DNA from: Chrysaora quinquecirrha
Taxonomy: Eukaryota > Cnidaria > Scyphozoa > Semaeostomeae > Pelagiidae
Length of the DNA: 64,000 nt
Assembly: GCA_014526335.1 (NCBI GenBank)
Contig: JACTAT010000007.1
Span: 1,091,865 to 1,155,864, forward strand
Direction of reading: 5' to 3'
Shown: one piece after another, positions 36,701 to 45,700 of the stretch
How positions within the stretch are numbered: the first letter of the stretch is position 1
How the letters are laid out: the number at the start of each line of letters is the position of its first letter
Notes under the pieces: generated by a model
Told to the model about the DNA's origin: nothing
What the model saw: only the letters and a program-made list of their open reading frames with translations
Database searches by the model: none
Position numbers and translations under genes: made by a program

Positions 36701-39700
36701 AGGCTATCTTCAGAATCTGGTAACATTTTTGAAGCAAAGTCTTCTTCTAGACTCTTACCTTGAAATGGTGAAGCACTGCTCTTTCTTCACAAAAATTGAA
36801 ACACTGCACACTGAATAAGTAGTTAAATTGACAATACTGAAACCAAATAAGCCCAGTTTTCTTTGTTTTGTTTGTCGACCTCTTTCTCCATCTGTCTAAC
36901 ATATCATTCTTTGAAATTGAGAAAATCCGGCTTACCGGCCAGATTTTTTTTTACTTTCGGTTGGAACAGGATATCCGGCAAATTGGAGATCCGGCGCCGG
37001 ATTATCCGGTCTATCGGATATCCGGTACACCCCTAAAACAATTGCGATTTCTTTTACAACAAATGTTTGGCAGTTTGGCCATATCACGAAACCTTGGTTG
37101 AGAAGCAGAATTCATTCAGTAATGTTTTTAAAAAAGTTGAAAACATTTTCTGGTTGTCACAGGCAAAAATGTTGAGTCGGTAATAAAGAATTTTTTCAGT
37201 AACGTCAATTGCTTTTTTCACTATCTGTAATAGGCTGTTTTAGCAACAGGATGCCACAAGTGAAGAAGACGTCGCGAGTAGATAAAGAATCTGGGCACTA
37301 GTTATTTTCCCGCGTCTTGATATTCCGCGTTCTGGCGACAACGTCATATTCGCATCCTCATGAAAACGTCAAATTTTGCGAAATAAACGTCCCCCTGTTT
37401 ATTAATTTCGTGCTTTCCCCACCCCTACGGACCTTATTAGAACCCCCCGTTTATTAATTTTGGAAGAAAGAATTTCACTTGTGAAAGGAGCAAACTACGC
37501 TTCATAAACCCTATTTTTGATGAAATAACTCAGAAAAACACAGTAGTGTACAAAACGTTTACACTCAGTAGTGTAATCATAGGTAGTGTAGTGTATAATA
37601 GAAATAGTATAGTGTCTTAGGTAGTGTAGTGTATAACAATTCCCCACCCACCCGTTTACTTAAAACCCCCGGTTATTAATATTTTCAAATAGTTCCCACC
37701 CCCATTTATCAAGACCCCCCGTTTATTTGGCACCTTAGAGTATTATGTTTGAAGAATTCAAACATTATGCAGGGAGCTTTCGGCAAACCGGAAACCGGAA
37801 GATAGACCTAGATAGATAGATAGATAGAGAGATAGATACCTAGGAATCAGGAATGTGGTAACAAAAGATAGGAATTTCTATTCTCTGTGCACACAATCTA
37901 AACAATGATTGAGTTAATTAATTATTTTAATTGCAATTCAAATGCATACAATAAAAACAATCGAAGAGGTCGTTCCGAGTCTTCGAAATTTGGCATGAGT
38001 TTGAACAACAAACTCATTAGGAAACCATTAGCCAGCATGCGCTAAAATCTGGAACAAACAGAAAAGCTGGAAACTCGTGGAATGAGTAGGAAAAAACGGA
38101 ACTGAATGGAACCATTGTAACATGCTGAAACAAAGTGGGAATAACTTGGAATCGGGGGAACAAATGGGACGAAGTAGAAATCAGTGGGAATAAATGAGAA
38201 TGAGAGGTGACAAGATGGAACAAACAGGGAATCACTGAAGAAGATAAAGGAACAACTCAGAGAAAAGGAAATTACCGTAAACAAGCGAGAGCAAATTGAA
38301 ACTAAATGGGGATCAATGACGATTGCCGGGGAAAGCAGGAACAAAGCCTGAAACAGCTAGAATCACAGGGAACAATTGTGGAGATTAATCCACACTGAAA
38401 GCTGCAAGCCAATAGGCTTATCTCAGGCTGATCTGCGCTGATCTCATTCTTCAAACATGGCTAATGGGTACCTTTAATTAATGCAGTTTTCTGATGTGTG
38501 ATGCAAAATTCGAATTGCGCTTCGAGGCGAAATCGAGCTGTGTCGTGAAAGTTTTGACCCTGTAAAATTGAAGAGTGATATTTTGTTATTACTGTTTTCA
38601 CTTTAGATCTGGGATAGGTAAGTTTTTTGACTGATTGTATTAGGTTTAATATGCTTTTCTTTTGAATTTTGTGCAAGTTTAACAATTGTGAAACTACATT
38701 TATTCGAATTATAGCCCTTTTAGTACGACGGTGAGACGTTGGCCTAAGCTACGACAAAACTCTTAGCTGCAGGCGGCTTTCAATTTTCTCTCAGGAATGT
38801 TAAAGAATGTTTGCGCTTTCAGCATAAAAATGTTACCTCATGCATGGTGAGTCTATGTGTTAAAACTTTTCTTGCCATATTTTGCCGCTTGCGAGATATT
38901 GAGAGAGGAAGACATCTGAATCGTTTCTTGTGGACTCTGGCCTTGTTTTCGTATCTTGTTGTTTTTGTATTTATATCAAAGATACTGTGCAAACAGTAAT
39001 TAAAATACTCACAAAAATAGAACGTTATAATAAAAAACCGACATACAGTCATCAGAGAGAGACAGTCTATTAATTTCTAAGGTTTTTTGAAATGAATTCA
39101 ACATGAATTTGAATTTTAAACCTTTATGATTCAGTACGCAAAATGTGGCAGAACACGAAGAACGCAAGACGCCATTCGCAATTTCCATTCTAGTTTTCCC
39201 GCCCCGACCCAGTCCTCTGCATCACACATAAGAAAACTGTCCACTGGGCGTTTCGCCTCCCGCGCTTCGCGCTCCCTGTTTTGGACATACTAAAATGCTT
39301 TTTTGTTCTGGCACACCTCTGACGAGTAGAAAGGTCAGAAACAGACCGGAGCAATTGACACGGATTCTAATCTCGTTGGGTCCACTTTCCACAGGCCCAA
39401 GTCAACTCAGCTTTCCATCCATAAATGATACCCAGGGTACTCGTTCTAGTATATCAGTTAGGGGAGGCACAAGCTGCAGGTCTACATCCGCTATATAGCT
39501 GCCAGAGCCCCGGACATACGTCAACAAATAAAGATAGTTTGCTTGTAAAGAAATTTTTGCACTTACCCGGTGACTTGAATTTCTCTCAGCCTCTCTCTCA
39601 AGTAGTCGATGGAAATTAATCATGTTCTGCAAGCCTCGTTCAAGATTTCCTCTCTTCAAAGAATGACTGTCAATATTGCAATCCAAGGTGTTCCTTGCAA

Positions 39701-42700
39701 TGTGTTGGACAGTATGCAAGCTATGCTTCTCCGATGGTCTCCAATCAGGTACACAGTCATATAAACTGGCATTACATTGTACCTTGATAAACGGAAGAGA
39801 ACCAATTATAAACTTCATTTCAGCGCTCTTCGATTTCTTTAACATTAACTCAAGGCCTGGTTACGAGCAATTATATGTAACACCAGATAGTCATAAAGAT
39901 ATATACATAAGCGATATAACGTGGCAAAGCCACACAACGTTTTTCAATTGCGATGAACAGCGGGATCATTTTCTGGCATACTTAAAGCTTATGTTGTAAA
40001 GATCAAAGGTCAATTGTCACCCCCATCATTAGTTATTACGTCAGTGCTGTAAATAAGCCAATAGGAACATAGCGGAAATGCATAACTTTGCATAGGCATA
40101 CCATATAAGGGAATAATCTGGAAACACGTGTATGTATAACCGTTTTAACACAGCATTCGAGAGTCAGTTGCAGAAAGAACCGAAAGGAAATAGGACGTAC
40201 GTCAAGTAAGCCACTCCCTGGCTTAGGCCAGTGGAGGGGGCGTAGCTGTAACTCAACATGGATTGTCACAGAGTAGAAGTATGGATTGTCGAATTAGGCC
40301 TATGTAAATAGTGCAAATACAATATACATAAAACGTAAACAAGTTGTCTTCCTTGTGAGTGTCTTGCCCTGAGAACGAAATAATCTTCACAACACTGTAT
40401 CATTGCCCACAAAATTTTGGAACATCTTATAAGCATCTGGACTTGCGCAAGTCGTCTTTTATAAAACGGAAGAGGCAAAGGCCTTATGTACACGAGGGCT
40501 CAACTTGGCAATTAGCATGTTGCGTGAGAATCAAGTTTCAAGCTTCCGCTTCACATTTCTCGATTTTGTGAAAGCAGTTAATTGCATACCACCATAAACA
40601 ACATCAGCCGCAATTTCCATATTCATTTTAAATTACAACAAATACCTTATCAGCCGTTTTTACGCCGGCCCTAAATGGCATTAATTTTAGCCTAGAGGCG
40701 TTATAAGGGCCAGCGTTAAAAGGGTCGGCGTTAAAAGGGCAAAAATTTGGAATGTTTCTCAAAAAGCGGCGTTAATTTCCAAGCACCTAGTTTTGCTACC
40801 ACGCACTACATTTTAGGAATTTTCATAAACAGCATGAAGACAAAGCCATCTTAGCAACAGATGGCAGAGAAATTTGATTTTGAACAGCAGCGATTGATAG
40901 GAGGGGAATGTAGGGAAGAATATGAAGATGAAATAGACGAAGATGCAATCGAAGTGAAGTTCGATGATGAAGAAAACGTAGATAGCAGTGAGACAATTGT
41001 AACTGACTAACATCAGTTATATTCAAGGCAATAAAAAGTAATAAGACACAAGTGCGTAAAATTATATTGTTTTTTTTCCTTGTTCTTCGAGTGGCGTAAA
41101 ACACGGCCCTAAATGGCGTTAAAGCACATTTTAAGGCCGGCGGAATTAGGGCCGGCGTAAAAACGGCCAGCGTTAAATTAGGGCCGGCGTAAAAAGGGCC
41201 GATAAGGTAAAGCTTCTCAACTTTCAAAACTCAAAGTTTTGTTCAGTCAGTTCACTCGAGAATAACCGAAAACAGTCATGAAAAGATTAGGGAAACAATT
41301 GTTCAAGCAAGTTTCAAGCAAGTTGAGCACCTCCCGAAAATGACCATTTTGCTTAAGCGGCACCTTTGATGTGTAATCAAATTTTGGGTAGAGCAAAATT
41401 CATGATCAGGACCATGTACACGGATCGGAAGTCTGTTAATCCGTTAAATGACCACATTTGCTTAAAATTCTCCTCGTGTATATGGGGCCTGTCCTGAAGA
41501 GCTCCTCATCAATCACGCCCAGCCACGGTAGCTTCACAGCCAGAGTCGAGGTCTCGATTAGTTAACCTATTACAGAGATCCTACCGACTGGCGCTAAAAC
41601 ACCATTTCATCTTCACCTTCACCTTCATTCATACGACGTTTTGACCTCGCTTAACCACATGATTTTTACTAAGACCCAACCGCAAGAAGTCATAGTGTAA
41701 CTGAAAGCCCAATCCGATATGAAATTCAAGGTGCGACGAGGCATGCCGGCATAGTTAACTGGGGCCTCAGTACAAGTCGTCTCTTTCAGTTTATAAAAGA
41801 AAACTTGGGCAAGTCCAATAAGCATCCAGCGTGTGTTACAGAAATGCGTGTTAATGGAATTCTCGAACGATGAGCGATCTGGGAGTTCTTAAAGTGAAAA
41901 AGCTAATTGGCATACCTGACCAAACCAACAATCAAACGAGTCCCGAAATGATGAAACCAAGCTTCTGGCAATACTTAGGTGCCTCTCAACTGCCATGTAT
42001 TCTTGCTGCTGTCGACAGTCTCCTGCGATTGGTGGATGGTTATGAGAACTGGTTGAATTCCATGCTGAGTTTTGTGAGGTATTGAATAACTGGAATCATA
42101 AAATACATTTCATTTAGTTAGTTTGTCAATTAATTGGTTTGCAAGTTGGTTAGTTAGTTGTTTAGCTAGTTATTTATTTATTTAGTTAATTAGTTTCTTA
42201 TTTAGTTATCTAATGAAGTTATTTGGTTATTTTTGTTTGTTTGTTGGTTCGTTAGATAGTTGGATACGTTTAGTTAATTAGTTAGTTAGTTTGCAAGTTG
42301 GTTGGTTGGTTAATTAGTTAGCTAGTTAATTAGTTAGTTAGCTTATTAGTGAGTTAGTTAGTTTGTTAGTTAGTTAGCTTGTTTGTTTGCTTGTTTGTTT
42401 AGCTAGCTAACTAGCTAGTTAGTTCATTATTTAGTTAGTTAGTTAGCTAGTTAGTTAGTTACTTAGTAAGTTAGTTAGTTACTTAATTAGTGAGTTAGTT
42501 AGTTAGTTAGTTAGCTATTTAGTTAGTTAGTTAGTTCGTTAGATAGTTAATAAGTTAGTTAGTTTGTTAGTTAATAAGTTAGTTAGTTAGTTAGTTAGTT
42601 AATAAGTTAGTTAGTTAGTTACTTAGTTAATAAGTTAATTAGCTAGCTCGCTAGCTAGTTAGTTTGTTGGAGGGATAACTAGTTAATTGTCTGGTTAGTT

Positions 42701-45700
42701 TGATAATTAGTTCAGTTGATTAGTTCATAACATAAATACCTAGCTAGTAAGATAGTTATGCTTATGCTTGACTCACCTCTACATTTCTGCATCGATCACA
42801 ATGTACCAATACCATACTAACTTCTGTTATAAGAAATGCTTTTGCGATAAGCAAATCATCTGCGAATTCTCCGCATGTTTTCTTTAAGGGATAAAAAAGT
42901 CGGTACTTCAGTAATTAATAATTGCTTTGTTATTATGAACTCGGATGTGCTTAAATAAGAAATATTAAGACAGAAAGAGCTTACGTGTAATGATTTGGTA
43001 GAGTATGTTGGCTGCTTCATAGTTGTTGCCAAAACAAGGCGATTGAATGTTTCAAGCTTTATCAGGATGTATTCTTCTTGTTTTGTATCGTGTGAAGGGG
43101 CATGTGCGTTGACCTAATATCATAAAATCTTTCAAGAGAAGAATCTCCAAAGTATGGAACTCGGAAAACAACAAACATGCATAGTTACCTACAGTTGGTT
43201 AGTTATATAAGAGTTACCATTACAGAAACAGATACCATAACAGTTAATTATACAAGTGTTATTGATACATAGTTTCTAATAAGACGTTAATTGAATAGAG
43301 ATGTAACGGAACTGCATTCTTCTAACAAAGCAATTTTGTATTGACATCAATATTCTGCAACGTTATCATAATATTGAAAACTTAACAGGCAGGTTCCAGC
43401 CCAAGTTACGTTAGCGTCACAGCAAGAGTCCAGGTCTCAATTAGTTAATTTACTGCTGAGATCCTAGCAACTGGCGCTAAATATCATTTCCATCTCAATA
43501 CCATTACCATTTCCATCTCAATACCAATACCATCCTAATGCCATTACAATATACCATTTCATTTTCACCTTCACCCAAGACCTTGCGATCGTGAGCCAAG
43601 TGCCCTGACCACTCGGCAACGCCACCTATTATAACACAGCTCCACAGCAACTTAAAAAAACTCAAGGAAAGAGCTAGACGCGTTACAAAAAGAAAAGAAC
43701 TAATCTGGGGCTAATCTGTTAAGCAAACTTACATCGCTAACTGAATGCCTGGCCATTCCACAGTGGTAGAGACCCTTCGCTACATTGACAAGCAGATTGA
43801 CTTTCTCTATGGTTGAGAACTCTCTTTGCGGTAAGCAGGACAAATCAGGATTCTGAGGTAGATGAACTTGATTTGGATTGATGTGTTTCAGCTCAACCTA
43901 AAAGAGAAAAGGTATTATTTAACGACAGAAAAATAAAAAGCAAAAATAATACTTTCTTGGAGAGGCTTGAATTTTAAGTTGGTTCACCGGTTGAAGAGGC
44001 GCACTGAACTGCATTTTTAGCGCTAGTGAAAGTTATCGGTGAAAGCAAAAGATCTTTGTGTTAAAGTCTTATGAGGAGCTCATAGTACCCATTTGTACCA
44101 ATACCTTGAATATTTGAACCCAAGTTTACACCTGAGGCATCTCCAAATGCGGCAAAAAGGCATTTTGTACTGAAGACTAAAGCACACATACCCGATTTGC
44201 GCAAGAAAATTTATTCTAAATACATAAAATTTATCAGGCTTTGAAAAGCAATGCATGTCTAAAAGTTTTGGCATATTAAACAACCCATGTGTAGAGATTC
44301 TTTACAAAACACCAACCTATTTGTAGGGAAATTGTCGCTGAAAAAGTAACCTGGGCGGACGTCTAGTATCATGAAAATTGAAGTACACCCCGGGTCAGGA
44401 TAAATAATGCTCTATTCTCTGTTTTCCTTCATAGTGGCAGGCATTCCTTGCTATCCCAGGCTTATTTTATGTGACGAAACCATGCACTTACCGTGTTGAC
44501 TGTATGATTGCTCATTGTTTTGAAGCTCATTCTTCCGCCAGGCCTGTGGTACAGGATGGTCTTTGACAGCAGCGAGAGAATTTTAATGTTGTTAATCTCA
44601 AGTGCAACACTGTGGTTTGTACTGTTCTCCGGTCCAAAAGACACCCATTTCTAAAAAATAAAATAACAAAATGCATATAAACAAACTGCACGTTGGCAGT
44701 AACTTACGTCAACGTAAAAAACAGAAGGAAAAGAAGGAGACAAAGAAGGAGACAAAGAAGAAGGGAAGGAATGATGAATGAAGGAATGAAGGAATGAGAA
44801 GTAGAAAGGATGGAAGAAAGGAAACGACAACGAAGAAGAATGAAAGGAAGAAGAAAATGAAGAAGAAGAAGAAGAAGAAAAAACAGAAGGACAATAAGAA
44901 GACAAGGGAAGAGGCAACGGATAAGGGAAGAAATAGAAAGAAGGATGAAAGGAAATTAAACAAGTTACATTTATTTCTCGCGATTAAATATTTTTAAAAT
45001 GAAGTGTATCGTTTCATTTCACTGTATTTCGTCGCATGCATCTTTTACTATTTATCGATGAAAGGAAATGGCAGAATGAAAGGAAGAAGAACACAATGAA
45101 GGAAGATAGGAAGGAGAAAAGACGAAGAAGAGGAAGAGGAAGAAAAAAAGAAGAAGAAGAAGAAGACGACAAAGACGAAGAAGAGGAAGAAGAAGAAGAA
45201 AAAGAAGAAGGGGAAGAAGATGATGAAGAAAAAGAAGAAGAAGAAAAGAAGAAGAAGAAGAAGAAGAAGAAGAAGAAGAAGAAGAAGAAGAAGAAGAAGA
45301 AGAAGAAGAAGAAGAAGAAGAAGAAGAAGAAGAAGAAGAAGAAGAAGAAGAAGAAGAAGAAGAAGAAGAAGAAGAAGAAGAAGAAGAAGGAAGAAGAAGA
45401 AGAAGAAGAAGAAGAAGAAAAGAAGAAGAAGAAGAAGAAGAGGAGGAAGAAGAAGAAGAAGAAGAAGAAGAAGAAGAAGAAGAAGAAGAAGAAGAAGAAG
45501 AAGAAGAAAAAAAGAAGAAGAAGAAGAAGAAGAAGAGGAGGAGAAGAAGAAGAAGAAGAAGAAGAAGAAGAAGAAAAAGAAGAAGAAGAAGAGAAGGAGG
45601 AGGAAGAAGATGAAGAAGAAGAAGAGGAGGAGGAGGAGGAAGAAGAAGATGAAGAAGAAGAAGAAGAAGAAGAAAAGAAGAAGAAGAAAAGAAGAAGAAG

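Noticed and set aside
38042..38344. 100-codon frame rich in Phe/Ser/Pro
   Set aside because: It lies in the 0.7-kb repeat, and its counterpart at 51057 arises from the same GTTCC-type units.
38819..39052. Possible extra receptor exon between exons 9 and 10
   Set aside because: The minus frame lacks a good acceptor/donor pair of the right phase, and exons 9 and 10 already join in phase 0.
40823..41227. 134-codon reverse frame
   Set aside because: It spans the TIR-9 terminus and is antisense to the small acidic frame; no protein features are seen.
42110..42720. Possible interstitial telomere
   Set aside because: The unit is TTAG/TTAGTTAG with many irregular variants, not the TTAGGG expected of most animals.
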